From Euryarchaeota archaeon (GTDB lineage: Archaea > Thermoplasmatota > SW-10-69-26 > JACQPN01): 64,000 nt of DNA. Under the pieces are notes generated by a model, which saw only the letters and a program-made list of their open reading frames with translations, was not told the DNA's origin and ran no database searches. Below, piece by piece: positions 25,301 to 33,919 of the stretch. Each line of letters opens with the position of its first letter. Position 1 is the stretch's first letter. Where the stretch lies: assembly GCA_016207515.1 (NCBI GenBank), contig JACQPN010000012.1, forward strand, positions 95,759-159,758, written 5' to 3'. The translations under genes and the position numbers were made by a program.

Positions 25301-25307
25301 TTATATA
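25301..25307 (+). promoter_or_regulatory. TATA box of atpB
   Basis: TTATATA at 25301-25307, centred 41 bases before the atpB ATG, in A/T-rich sequence from 25286. In an uninterrupted operon atpB would not need a promoter; here the opposing cassette genes upstream make one necessary. Confidence 0.6.
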
Positions 25308-25344
25308 CTCACAGCCGTTCCCGACGAACCAGCAAGGCGTTTTC

Positions 25345-26772
25345 ATGAAAGAATACAAAACAATCACCGAAATCGCAGGACCCCTGGTGTTCGTCGAGAA
25401 GACCGACCCGGTCGGCTACGGCGAACTGGTGACCATCAAGCTCCCGGACGGCGCGATAAAGCGGGGGCAGGTGCTCGACACGTCCGACGACCTCGTCGCC
25501 GTGCAGGTGTTCGAGGGGACTTCGGGCATCAACCGCGAGGCGACCGTAAAGTTCCTCGGCGAGACTATCAAGCTCGCGCTCTCGAAGGACATGTTGGGCC
25601 GGGTCCTCTCCGGTCGCGGCGCCCCAAAGGACGGGGGCCCGGAGATCATCCCGGAGAAGCGCACCGACATCATCGGGGCGGCCATCAATCCGTACTCTCG
25701 CGAATCCCCGTCCGAGTTCATCCAGACGGGAATCTCCACGATAGACGGCATGAACACGCTCGTTCGGGGCCAAAAACTCCCGATTTTCTCCGGTTCCGGA
25801 TTGCCGCACAATGAGATCGCCCTCCAGATAGCACGCCAAGCGAAGGTGCGGGGCGAGGGCGAGGAGTTCGCCGTCGTGTTCGCGGCGATGGGCATCACCA
25901 ACGAGGAGTACCAGGCCTTCAAGGCGGACTTCGAACGCACGGGCGCCCTTCAGCGCGCCGTGTTGTTCGTGAACCTCGCCGACGACCCCACGATCGAGCG
26001 TTTGATCACGCCGAGGATGGCCTTAACGGCCGCCGAGTACCTCGCGTACGAGCACGATTACCACGTGTTGGTCATCCTCACGGACATGACCAATTACTGC
26101 GAGGCGCTAAGGCAGATCGGCGCCGCGCGTGAGGAAGTGCCCGGCCGCCGAGGCTACCCGGGTTACATGTACACCGACCTCGCGCAGATCTACGAACGCG
26201 CAGGCAAGATCAAGGGAAGGAAAGGCTCCATCACGCAGTTCCCCATCCTCACGATGCCCGGCGACGACATCACGCACCCGATCCCCGACCTCACCGGTTA
26301 CATCACGGAGGGGCAGGTCGTCATCTCGCGTGAACTGCACAGGAAGGGCATCTACCCGCCGATCAACGTTCTCCCGAGCCTGTCGCGGCTAATGAACGCT
26401 GGCATAGGCGTGAAGAAGGATCACCACGGCAACGTCCGCGTCCTCACGCGTGAAGACCACAAGGCGGTCTCCGACCAGGTCTACGCAGGGTACGCTGAAG
26501 GAAAGGATCTCCGTGGCCTCGTCGCCATCGTCGGCAAGGACGCTCTCTCCGACCGGGACAAGAAGTTCCTGGAATTCGCCGACCTCTTCGAGGACAAGGT
26601 CGTACGCCAAGGCCGCGACGAGGACCGCGACATCGAAGCGACGCTCACGCACTTCTGGGACCTAGTAGGGACGCTACCGGAGTCGGCGGTCACGAGGATC
26701 GACAAGAAGTACATCGACAAGTACCACCCGCAGAACCGGGGCAAGGCCACGGTCTCACCGACGGCACGTTAA
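25345..26772 (+). CDS. atpB: A-type ATP synthase regulatory subunit B
   Basis: 475 residues from the ATG at 25345 ([19 protein letters not shown]). The long upstream frame is not protein-like. Subunit B alternates with A in the head but has no catalytic P-loop, as seen here: [11 protein letters not shown] replaces GKT. Conserved [12 protein letters not shown] and [17 protein letters not shown]-type segments are present. It is separated from atpA by 5.5 kb of cassettes and from atpD by 3.9 kb. Confidence 0.95.
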   Translation: MKEYKTITEIAGPLVFVEKTDPVGYGELVTIKLPDGAIKRGQVLDTSDDLVAVQVFEGTSGINREATVKFLGETIKLALSKDMLGRVLSGRGAPKDGGPEIIPEKRTDIIGAAINPYSRESPSEFIQTGISTIDGMNTLVRGQKLPIFSGSGLPHNEIALQIARQAKVRGEGEEFAVVFAAMGITNEEYQAFKADFERTGALQRAVLFVNLADDPTIERLITPRMALTAAEYLAYEHDYHVLVILTDMTNYCEALRQIGAAREEVPGRRGYPGYMYTDLAQIYERAGKIKGRKGSITQFPILTMPGDDITHPIPDLTGYITEGQVVISRELHRKGIYPPINVLPSLSRLMNAGIGVKKDHHGNVRVLTREDHKAVSDQVYAGYAEGKDLRGLVAIVGKDALSDRDKKFLEFADLFEDKVVRQGRDEDRDIEATLTHFWDLVGTLPESAVTRIDKKYIDKYHPQNRGKATVSPTAR

Positions 26773-26841
26773 CCTTGCCTTGGAAGCCGCCGAAAGCGTG
26801 ACGGAGCCAGCTTAATCAGACGGGACGGCCATCCCGCCGCC

Positions 26842-27858
26842 GTGGACGAAACGGACTTCCGGATCCTGCAGGCCATGGGGTTCCAACCGTACACGCCAGA
26901 GCTCCCGCCCGCGGATGCCGTCCGCCCGTCGCGTCTTGCGCGTCGCGTGGGTCTCGGGGTCAAGGCGACGAAGGATCGCATCGCCCGCATGGAGTCGGCA
27001 GGTGTAATCGCCGGCTACTCTGCGTATCCGAACCTGCGACATTTCCCCCTTCAGTGGCGAAGTTTCCATTTTCGCGTTCCTGAGGAGCGCAAGGCTGCGT
27101 TCGTGAAGGCGATCGAGCCGCTCGACGGTGTCACGGGCTGTTTCCAGTTCCTGGGACGTGATGTGTGCGTGGACCTTTTCTTCCAGGACGATGCCGAGCG
27201 CGATCGCCGCCTGCGAGCCCTTTCGGGTGCGGCGGGTTCTTCGCCTTGGGAATTCTACGACAACTACCGTCCGCCAGCCAAACGCCCTTTGTCGCCCCTC
27301 GATTGGCGCATCGTGAAAGCACTGCGCCACGACGCCAAGAAACCGCTATCCGCGGTTGCAAAGGAACTACGTGTCACGCCACGGACCGTCCGGAACCGCT
27401 TCGAACGGATGATCGCCGACGGGAGCCTCTGGATCGTGCCGAACGTGGATTTCTCCAAGATTGCCGGGTTCGTGGCTTTTGGCCTGCTAGTGTATTTGCG
27501 ACCTGATCCTCCGAATGCCGCGAAAGCGGCACGCAGTGCGATCGAGCCCTCGCTCATCCACGCTTGGGTCCCCCCGTCGAAGGAGCTTGGTAGCTTCGTC
27601 TACTTCCTTCGAGCGCGAACTACCGGCGACGTCGATTCGATTGCGGCTCGCGTGCGAGCTCTCGCAGGCGTAGAGCGGGTCGAACTTCTCATTCCCGCAG
27701 CTCGCACCATGAGTCTCTCGTGGCTCGACGAGGCCATCGACAGGCGCGCCGTAGGCGAGATTTCCGTTTCCGGGGCCTCGACGGACAAAAAGGGAAACTC
27801 CGAAGGCGAAGCGACCGTTGGTGCGCCCTCGGGCGCGCGACAGGCCAAAAAGCGTTGA
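26842..27858 (+). CDS. Two-headed Lrp/AsnC-like transcription regulator
   Basis: 338 residues from GTG. Two HTH units are visible. The first is at about 5-60 (MDETDFRILQAMG with LARRVGLGVKATKDRIARMESAGVI), the second at about 152-205 (LSPLDWRIVKALRHDAKKPLSAVAKELRVTPRTVRNRFERMI). Each is followed by a region resembling a ligand-binding half. The charged tail (about 300-338) looks disordered. It probably binds DNA as a pseudo-dimer; effector unknown. It is the first gene between atpB and atpD. Confidence 0.75.
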   Translation: MDETDFRILQAMGFQPYTPELPPADAVRPSRLARRVGLGVKATKDRIARMESAGVIAGYSAYPNLRHFPLQWRSFHFRVPEERKAAFVKAIEPLDGVTGCFQFLGRDVCVDLFFQDDAERDRRLRALSGAAGSSPWEFYDNYRPPAKRPLSPLDWRIVKALRHDAKKPLSAVAKELRVTPRTVRNRFERMIADGSLWIVPNVDFSKIAGFVAFGLLVYLRPDPPNAAKAARSAIEPSLIHAWVPPSKELGSFVYFLRARTTGDVDSIAARVRALAGVERVELLIPAARTMSLSWLDEAIDRRAVGEISVSGASTDKKGNSEGEATVGAPSGARQAKKR

Positions 27859-27883
27859 AGTTGTAATGGAGATCTGGTAAAAC

Positions 27884-28066
27884 ATGCCAGAACTCAAACA
27901 AAGCCACGGATTGCGACAAAGTGCATGCGGACCGGAATGCGGTTTTCTCATCCGGAGCCCGGACGAAACCGAAGTCGTGCGCGTCGTGCGCGCTCACGTC
28001 AAGGATGCGCACGCGATGGAACTCACGGAGACCCAAGCGCGCGCCGCCGTCACGGCCGTACGGTAG
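27884..28066 (+). CDS. Small DUF1059 protein
   Basis: 60 residues. The pattern CGPECGFLIRSPDETEVV followed by HVKDAH is the DUF1059 signature (two cysteines, then two histidines), suggesting metal binding. Its TAG shares one base with the GTG start of the hydrolase, so the two are translated together. Function unknown. Confidence 0.75.
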   Translation: MPELKQSHGLRQSACGPECGFLIRSPDETEVVRVVRAHVKDAHAMELTETQARAAVTAVR

Positions 28067-28968
28067 TGAGAATCGTGGCCGCCCTGTCGAACGTCGCCTC
28101 CCACGAATTGGCGCACGGGAAGCCGCGCACGTTTCATGTGAACGGCACTACGTTGTTCGCAGAGGAGTTCGGACCAGCGGGAGGGATCCCCGCGCTTCTT
28201 CTTCCTGGCGGGCCCGGTTGCAGTCACGAGTACCTCAACCCGATCGCCACGCGCTTCGCCGACCGTCTGCACTCGTTCGTGCTCGACCCGCGCGGGTGGG
28301 GCAAAAGTTCGCGGCCCCCTCTCGCGACCATGACGCATGCCCAAATGGTCGATGATTTCGACGCGGTGCGAAAAGCACTGGGCTTCGACCGCTGGTTGGT
28401 GTTGGGGCACTCGTACGGCGGCTTCCTTGCCCTCGAATACGCGATCCGGATCCCGAATGCGGTGAGCGCTCTCACGCTCATCGGTAGCGGGAGTGCCATG
28501 GACATGGGCCACTTGGTGGCCAAGAACGTAACACGCCTCGCCCGCAAGTACCCCCAGGCGTACGAGGCCTTCACGCGTGGCGCCTATGAGGGCGAGAACG
28601 CGGACGCCGCGTACTTGCATCACATGCAGGCCGTGATCCCCCTGTTCTTCAAGGATTTCGATGAAGACGTCGCGGCACCCCTGTTGGCGTGCACCTTCTC
28701 GGCGCACGGCGACGAACGGATGTCCGCGGAACTCCGTGGGTACGATGTGACGGATGCGCTTCCCAAGATCGGCGCCCCCACTCTCGTCATCGACGGTGTC
28801 CACGACTTCATCTTGCCTCCCGAGCAGCAGAAGCGTCTTCATTCCGGAATCCCGGGCTCGCGACTGGTTCTCCTGGAATCGAGCGGCCACTTCCCGTTCC
28901 TTGAGGACCCTGCCGGCTTCGACAAAGCGCTGGGGCGCTTTCTCGACCAATCAAGCGGAAAGCCTTAG
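28066..28968 (+). CDS. Alpha/beta hydrolase, proline-iminopeptidase-like
   Basis: 300 residues from GTG 28066; the longer frame to 27925 overlaps the DUF1059 gene and is not protein-like. Oxyanion segment LPGGPGCSHEYL, nucleophile elbow GHSYGG, acid in DGVHDFILP and histidine in ESSGHFPFLE are in the right order. A cap domain lies between about 150 and 225. Substrate is unknown: peptidase, lactonase or esterase are all possible. Confidence 0.85.
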   Translation: MRIVAALSNVASHELAHGKPRTFHVNGTTLFAEEFGPAGGIPALLLPGGPGCSHEYLNPIATRFADRLHSFVLDPRGWGKSSRPPLATMTHAQMVDDFDAVRKALGFDRWLVLGHSYGGFLALEYAIRIPNAVSALTLIGSGSAMDMGHLVAKNVTRLARKYPQAYEAFTRGAYEGENADAAYLHHMQAVIPLFFKDFDEDVAAPLLACTFSAHGDERMSAELRGYDVTDALPKIGAPTLVIDGVHDFILPPEQQKRLHSGIPGSRLVLLESSGHFPFLEDPAGFDKALGRFLDQSSGKP

Positions 28969-29277
28969 GCGGCGCCGCCCCTCAACCGTCCCGCGAGCCG
29001 AAGGGTCTGCTAGCCGGTCGTCGCATGGGGCCGACATCGACCCCTCGACGGCTCTCAGCGCCGCCGCCGTCATGGCGGTCATCCTCGGGGTCCCTTCGGC
29101 AGCGTCTAGGTCGTGGAGTTGAAGAACCAGCGGCGCGAAGCCGCGGCCTGAACGCGTTCGTTTTCATCGTTCCTACCCTGTCCTTGGCCAACGCATGTTT
29201 GGCGCAAAGCACGACGGTGACCGTACCAATGCCTTGAACTCTCAAAGAAGGATAATTAATGCCACACATCGGTTTCG
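28969..29277. other. Intergenic stretch without recognised features
   Basis: About 310 bases between the hydrolase and the PrsW-like gene. I see no coding frame worth calling, no tRNA and no repeat. An A/T-rich GATAATTAATG patch near 29249-29259 may be the promoter of the PrsW-like gene. Confidence 0.35.
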
Positions 29278-30075
29278 GTGGCGACACGCTTGCCCGATGA
29301 CGCCCCGCCTCGTGCCCCGTCGGAGACGCCGCCCCCGGCTCCTGCGCCGCCGCTCGATTGGAATTACCCCCACGCGAAGCCGCCAGAGGCGATCGATAAT
29401 CAAGTCTTCTTCGGCACCCCACGCCCATCCACCGGAGATTCCCAATCGGACATCTTTGACGTGCCCAAGGATCCCCTGAGATTCGCGACGCTCTCCTTCG
29501 GTGTTGGCCTCTTGTCCGTGTTTTTTTCGGGGGCCGACTTCTACCACCAGTTGGTCTTCGTGGCGCCTATTTTCGAGGAGGCGTTGAAGTTCGGGGCGGG
29601 GCTCTTCATCGTGACCGCGTTGAGGATCCGGTCACCCCCCTTCAGGGTAGTGCTTGCCCTCTTTCCCGGCGCCGCGTTCGGCATCTTCGAGCATTACCTT
29701 ACGTATTCGACGGAGGAGCCGCTGATCTATTTTTTCAGGATAGCCTTCCACTCGGGCACAGCCGCGCTCGCGATGGCGATGTGGTGCGCGTTGGAACCGC
29801 TACCGACCTGGCGCCACAGGTGGTTGTCGACGCTTCCCGGCACGCTCATCCATGCGCTCAATAATGTCTATGCGCTGCTCGTCGCCATCATCACGGTCAT
29901 CGATGCGGTGATCACAGGGACCTCGTTCGCCGACGTACGCCCGTCTGGCGAGGCGATCATTGTTCCCCTGTTGCTGGCGGCGATCGCTCACGCCTGCGCT
30001 TGGGCCGTGGTCTACAAACAAGGACATTTAAGGGTCGTGGTCGTCTCGACGTTTCGTTGGAAGTTCTTCACATGA
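29278..30075 (+). CDS. PrsW-family intramembrane metalloprotease
   Basis: 265 residues from GTG. A Pro-rich cytoplasmic N-terminus (1-65) is followed by about seven membrane segments. Motifs of the PrsW/CPBP-like group: FEEALKFG (EE-x2-K), GIFEHYLTYS, FHSGTAALAMAMWC and LIHALNN, supplying the glutamates and histidines for zinc. It cleaves membrane substrates within the bilayer; its target is unknown. The 3' end overlaps the convergent DUF4234 gene by 8 bp. Confidence 0.82.
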   Translation: MATRLPDDAPPRAPSETPPPAPAPPLDWNYPHAKPPEAIDNQVFFGTPRPSTGDSQSDIFDVPKDPLRFATLSFGVGLLSVFFSGADFYHQLVFVAPIFEEALKFGAGLFIVTALRIRSPPFRVVLALFPGAAFGIFEHYLTYSTEEPLIYFFRIAFHSGTAALAMAMWCALEPLPTWRHRWLSTLPGTLIHALNNVYALLVAIITVIDAVITGTSFADVRPSGEAIIVPLLLAAIAHACAWAVVYKQGHLRVVVVSTFRWKFFT

Positions 30076-30526
30076 GCGGCGCAGGCGCCGCGGGCGTTTG
30101 GCCCTGGGTAACGAGTTCGGCCTTCCGTTGGTCGTAGCGGTCCCACACTTCGTTGACGGATTTCTGCAGTTTCGCGTATCCCACAAGCGGTCCGAGCAAC
30201 AGGAGGAGGATGCCGACGGTGGTCCAAAGAAGGAATTCGACTCCAGTGATCGCCTTCGGCAGGCCAAGCCTCTCTCTCGCGTAGTTAAGGTTCTCGATGG
30301 CCTTGAGTTGGTAGAACCAAAGCACGGGGAAGACCACGAGTCCGAAGATCAGAAGGATGATGTTCTCATCGCGTCCCTCCTTCTTCAATTCGAACTGTTC
30401 GAAGATCTCGTTGTGGGCCTTGTAGTTCCAGTAGATGCTGTAAAGGCCCAGCGAAAGAATCGTGAACAGTAGCCCGCGCCCGAATCCCCGTTGCTTTCCC
30501 ACCTTCGTCGGAAGAACCATGGCCAA
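30068..30526 (-). CDS. DUF4234 membrane protein
   Basis: 152 residues (the ATG at 30520 is equally possible). GRGLLFTILSLGLYSIYWNYKAHNEI is the DUF4234 opening: a short amphipathic lead, then a membrane helix ending in YWxYK. Two further membrane segments follow (about 57-75 and 97-117), then a cytoplasmic coiled tail. Function unknown. Confidence 0.72.
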   Translation of the reverse strand: MAMVLPTKVGKQRGFGRGLLFTILSLGLYSIYWNYKAHNEIFEQFELKKEGRDENIILLIFGLVVFPVLWFYQLKAIENLNYARERLGLPKAITGVEFLLWTTVGILLLLLGPLVGYAKLQKSVNEVWDRYDQRKAELVTQGQTPAAPAPLM

Positions 30527-30620
30527 CAGAACACGTTTGAGAGAGATAAGTTCCGCGTACCCGAACCGAAGCGGCGTTTTATCAAGGGACTTGCCGCGTC
30601 CACATGGGACCGCAGAAACC

Positions 30621-30628
30621 CTTAAATC
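30621..30628 (+). promoter_or_regulatory. Promoter and ribosome binding site of atpD
   Basis: CTTAAATC at 30621-30628 lies 24 bases before the GTG start, with TGAGGAG (30631-30637) 11 bases before it. The TATA-like element gives atpD its own transcription start after separation from atpB. Confidence 0.4.
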
Positions 30629-30648
30629 CCTGAGGAGAATCCCCGGCT

Positions 30649-31296
30649 GTGGCCATACGGGACATCAAACCCACCCGCTCTGAGCTCATCGAACTCAAGA
30701 AGCGGATCGCGCTTTCCGTCAAGGGCCACAAGCTGCTCAAGATGAAGCGCGACGGCCTCATCATGGAGTTCTTCAAGCTCTTGGAGGAGGCGAAGACCAT
30801 CCGGCAGGAGCTCGTGCAGCGTTACGCGGAGGCCGCGGAGAAGATCGCGATCGCCGAGGCGGTCGAGGGGTCTGTCGCGGTGAAAAGCGCCTCATTCGCC
30901 CTCCTCAACAACCCGCAGGTCACGGTGAGCCGGAAGAACCTGATGGGTGTGGTCGTGCCCCAGATCCAGGCCACGCAGTTCAAGGCACGCCTGGACCAGC
31001 GCGGCTATGGTATCATCGGCACGAGCCCGCGTATCGACGAGGCGGCGAAAGCCTACGAGCGGCTCCTTGAGACGATCGTGCGCGCCGCGGAGGTCGAGAC
31101 GGGGATCAAGAAACTCCTCGACGAGATCGAGAAGACGAAACGGCGGGTCAACGCCTTGGAGTTCAAGGTCATCCCCGAGTTGAACGAGACAAGGGCGTTC
31201 ATCGCGTTCCGACTGGAAGAGATGGAACGGGAGAATACGTTCCGCTTGAAAAAGATCAAGGAGAAGGGCGCGGCGGCCGCGGAAGCGGCGGCTTAG
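30649..31296 (+). CDS. atpD: A-type ATP synthase subunit D (central stalk)
   Basis: 215 residues from GTG (MAIRDIKPTRSELIELKKRI). It is the long antiparallel coiled coil of the rotor shaft, with the N-terminal KPTRSELIELKKRIALSVKGHKLLKMKRD signature and the C-terminal partner helix about 120-205. It works with subunits F and C. It is the last operon member and is isolated from atpB by 3.9 kb of unrelated genes. Confidence 0.93.
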   Translation: MAIRDIKPTRSELIELKKRIALSVKGHKLLKMKRDGLIMEFFKLLEEAKTIRQELVQRYAEAAEKIAIAEAVEGSVAVKSASFALLNNPQVTVSRKNLMGVVVPQIQATQFKARLDQRGYGIIGTSPRIDEAAKAYERLLETIVRAAEVETGIKKLLDEIEKTKRRVNALEFKVIPELNETRAFIAFRLEEMERENTFRLKKIKEKGAAAAEAAA

Positions 31297-31572
31297 GCGA
31301 GCCAAGATCGCCGTTCTCAGATCTTTAGAATCGGTTTTTTTGAGCGTGTGGGCCGATTCGAGTCCACCGATTCACTCGGACATCTGCGGATGCCCGCGTG
31401 TTTTGAAGGTGCGCTCGCCGTGTTGCAGCGATATACCCATGGTGGGAGATAAAGCGGTGCAGCACCCGTCTGGCCTGTCCGCGGTTGGTCACTTTCGGCG
31501 ACCCCGCAATGAAAGCCCGCAACAAGGGCTTGCACGTGCTTCCTTTCAGAACGGTGCGGGCGGCAACTAGTT

Positions 31573-31854
31573 ATGGATGAACGACGTAATTACGATGTAA
31601 GGCCTCACGCCGTTCTAGAGGCCCGCGGCAAGCCCGTGGTCGTGACCCGCCACGCCCGCGACGGAATGGTCGCCGAACGGCCGCCGCTTGACGGGAACGA
31701 CGTAGGACTTGCTTTGGAGGAACCTGACCATGATGACGGAAAAACGGCGCAGAAGCGCATCGGGAAGCGGACGGTCATCGTCCGCTATCGGGAATCGGAC
31801 GCGCAAATCGCAGTCGTCTCGGTCTCGGCGACGCGGCGCCGGCTTCGTGCCTGA
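31573..31854 (+). CDS. DUF4258-like protein, toxin candidate
   Basis: 93 residues. VVVTRHARDGMVAERP, then DVGLALEEPDHDDGK, then QKRIGKRTVIVRYRESDAQIAVVSV matches the RelE-like DUF4258 layout: an N-terminal TRHAxxRM helix, then beta strands. The next gene is an AbrB-type protein 31 bp downstream, so a toxin-antitoxin pair is likely. The toxin role is inferred from context. Confidence 0.62.
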   Translation: MDERRNYDVRPHAVLEARGKPVVVTRHARDGMVAERPPLDGNDVGLALEEPDHDDGKTAQKRIGKRTVIVRYRESDAQIAVVSVSATRRRLRA

Positions 31855-31885
31855 ATGCCTCAACCATGGAAAAAAGGCACCACGG

Positions 31886-32191
31886 ATGCAGGAAGAGATC
31901 CTCTCCGTCCGTTACCCGGCGGGAGAGCTTCCCGCGAGGGGGTTCCGTTGCACGATCTGCGGTGAGGAGGTTTTTCTCCTCGCGGACGTGGGGATGCAAG
32001 ACGACCTAGCTCACCGCTTGGGCCTTTTCGGCGTCGAGGACCGCCGGCGTCGTAAGCTCCAGCGCACGGGAAACAGCATCACCGTGAGCCTCGACCCTGC
32101 GATCTTGCGCGAGGTGATGCCAGGCGCCAAACCGGGTGACATCGTTATTGTCGGCCGACAAGGCGATAAGATTGTGATAACCGCCGAGTGA
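31886..32191 (+). CDS. AbrB-type antitoxin candidate with an N-terminal CxxC
   Basis: 101 residues from the ATG at 31886. The C-terminal half (about 52-101) is AbrB-like (KLQRTGNSITVSLDPAILREVMPGAKPGDIVIV). The N-terminal half has RCTICGEEVFLL, a single CxxC knuckle like half of the YgiT/MqsA zinc motif usually paired with DUF4258 toxins. Downstream of the DUF4258 gene on the same strand. It could bind its own promoter. Confidence 0.62.
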   Translation: MQEEILSVRYPAGELPARGFRCTICGEEVFLLADVGMQDDLAHRLGLFGVEDRRRRKLQRTGNSITVSLDPAILREVMPGAKPGDIVIVGRQGDKIVITAE

Positions 32192-32348
32192 TGGCTGGCC
32201 GAAACATTCGGCGTGACCGTGGTCGGCCACTGAACCAATGCCCTTCCCCAGTCCGGCTGGACTCCCAAAGATGCGTATCCGGATCAGTAGTGTGGCGACC
32301 GGCACGATTCCAAAAGCCTGAAAACATGGGGCGCTGCTTGGTCTGCAC

Positions 32349-32858
32349 ATGGCCGAGCTTGACCCCCCCACGTTGCTAAAAGCGGTCGCGGCCGTCGCCG
32401 TGATCTTCGGCGTCGCATTCGCAGTGCTCCAACTCCGGGCTGCCGAGCGTAAACGCCTCGACGCCGGGGCCCTGGCGGCTTTTCAAGCGTGGGACACGGC
32501 GAGCATGCAGCAGTTGGACATCGTCTACGCGCTTCCAGACTCGGCCTCTCCCGATCTCATCGAGAAGGCCGACGCCGACGTCCGGCAGGCCGCCAACGGC
32601 GTCTACCTTCGCTGCGAACCCATGGGTCTCGTGGTCTACCAGCGACTCGTTCCGTTGCGCTTGGTGAACGAGTGGGCTGGCGGCGCCATCCGTGTGTCGT
32701 GGAAGAGACTCCGGCCGTGGATCGAGGCCAAGCGCCGGGCGGCTGGGTCAGAGCGGCCCGGTGAATGGTTCCAATGGCTCGCAGACCTGTTGAGCGAGCT
32801 TCCGGCACGCGACGAGAAGGTCGGCGCTCAGGTGATCCACAAGGGTTGGAGGCCTTGA
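32349..32858 (+). CDS. DUF4760-like single-span protein, tandem copy 1
   Basis: 169 residues. An N-terminal hydrophobic helix (LLKAVAAVAVIFGVAFAVLQL) is followed by a soluble helical domain with the shared features FQxWDT, VVYQRLVPL and EWFQWLADLL. First of three tandem paralogues with almost no spacing, so one transcript. Family assignment to DUF4760 is by overall pattern. The cytoplasmic domain is probably membrane-tethered. Function unknown. Confidence 0.62.
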   Translation: MAELDPPTLLKAVAAVAVIFGVAFAVLQLRAAERKRLDAGALAAFQAWDTASMQQLDIVYALPDSASPDLIEKADADVRQAANGVYLRCEPMGLVVYQRLVPLRLVNEWAGGAIRVSWKRLRPWIEAKRRAAGSERPGEWFQWLADLLSELPARDEKVGAQVIHKGWRP

Positions 32859-32859
32859 G

Positions 32860-33372
32860 ATGGCCGAACTGGACGTGGCGACGGTCGCGAACGTCGCCAC
32901 CGCCGGGGCGGTCGCGGTGGCGGTGTTCTTCGGCGCCCTCCAATGGCGCCAGTTCCGTTCTCAACAGCGCGACCGCGCGACCCTCGGGGTGATGGAGTCC
33001 TTCCAGCGCCCCGAATTCCTGAAGGCCCACACCGTCGTCTGGTCCATCCCGGACGGCGCGGACGGGCCGGCGATCCGGGCGATGGGGCCAAGCGTCGAAG
33101 AGGCCGTGCAGAGCATCAGCCACGTCTACGAGGTCATCGGGGTGATGGTGTATCGGCGGATGGCGTCCCTCGAGATCGTGCAGGACCTCATGGGGGGTGC
33201 CATAGTGATGGATTGGCGGCGACTGCGTGCGTATGTCGAGATGCTACGCGTCGAACAGCACCGCCCCAACGCGATGGAATGGTTTCAATGGCTTGCCGAA
33301 CAATTGGAACGACGGAAACCCGCGTACAAGGAGACCGGCGCCCACACCGCCTTCCGTGACTGGAGGCCTTGA
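32860..33372 (+). CDS. DUF4760-like single-span protein, tandem copy 2
   Basis: 170 residues. Same layout as its neighbours: N-terminal hydrophobic helix (about 9-28), ESFQRPEF, VMVYRRMASLEIVQDLMGGAI, MEWFQWLAEQLE. Starts one base after the previous stop. It is closer to copy 3 at its N-terminus (VATVANVATA against LSTIANVATA), so the duplication order is probably copy 1 first, then 2 and 3. Confidence 0.62.
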   Translation: MAELDVATVANVATAGAVAVAVFFGALQWRQFRSQQRDRATLGVMESFQRPEFLKAHTVVWSIPDGADGPAIRAMGPSVEEAVQSISHVYEVIGVMVYRRMASLEIVQDLMGGAIVMDWRRLRAYVEMLRVEQHRPNAMEWFQWLAEQLERRKPAYKETGAHTAFRDWRP

Positions 33373-33885
33373 ATGGCCGATCTCGATCTTTCGACGATCG
33401 CCAACGTCGCCACCGCGGCCGCCGTGATCGTCGCTCTTGCTCTCGGACTCTTGCAATGGTCGGCCGCCGAACGCAAGCGCCGCGATCTTGCGGCGGTCGA
33501 ACTCGTCCGCTCGTTCCAGAGCGAGGCCTTCACGCGGGCGGCGCGCATCGTCGCGGAGCTATCGGAAGGCCTCACGGACGCCGAACTTTCCGCGCGCGGC
33601 CCCGAGACGGAGGACGCGCTGCTCTACGTCCACATGGCCTTCGAGAACCTTGGGCTCCTCGTCTACCGGCGCGTGATACCGCTCGACCTTGCAGCCGAGC
33701 TTATGGGCGGGTTCGCCGTCGCGTCGTGGAAGAGGCAACGCTCGCGCATAGAAGGGTTCCGGAGACGGCTGGGGTCGGAGAAGATGGGGGAGTGGTACCA
33801 GTGGCTCGTGGAGAGGATCGAGGCGCGCTCGGCGGCGATGCCGCAAGTCGGGGCCCATGTGAAGTACCGTGATTGGAAAGAGTAG
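33373..33885 (+). CDS. DUF4760-like single-span protein, tandem copy 3
   Basis: 170 residues. N-terminal helix (TIANVATAAAVIVALALGLL), then RSFQSEAF, LLVYRRVIPLDLAAELMGGFA, GEWYQWLVERIE. Its ATG directly follows the stop of copy 2. The three proteins may form a hetero-oligomeric membrane-attached assembly, which is inference only. Confidence 0.62.
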   Translation: MADLDLSTIANVATAAAVIVALALGLLQWSAAERKRRDLAAVELVRSFQSEAFTRAARIVAELSEGLTDAELSARGPETEDALLYVHMAFENLGLLVYRRVIPLDLAAELMGGFAVASWKRQRSRIEGFRRRLGSEKMGEWYQWLVERIEARSAAMPQVGAHVKYRDWKE

Positions 33886-33919
33886 CAAGGCTCAAGGCGG
33901 CATCTTGCGATGTCCACCC

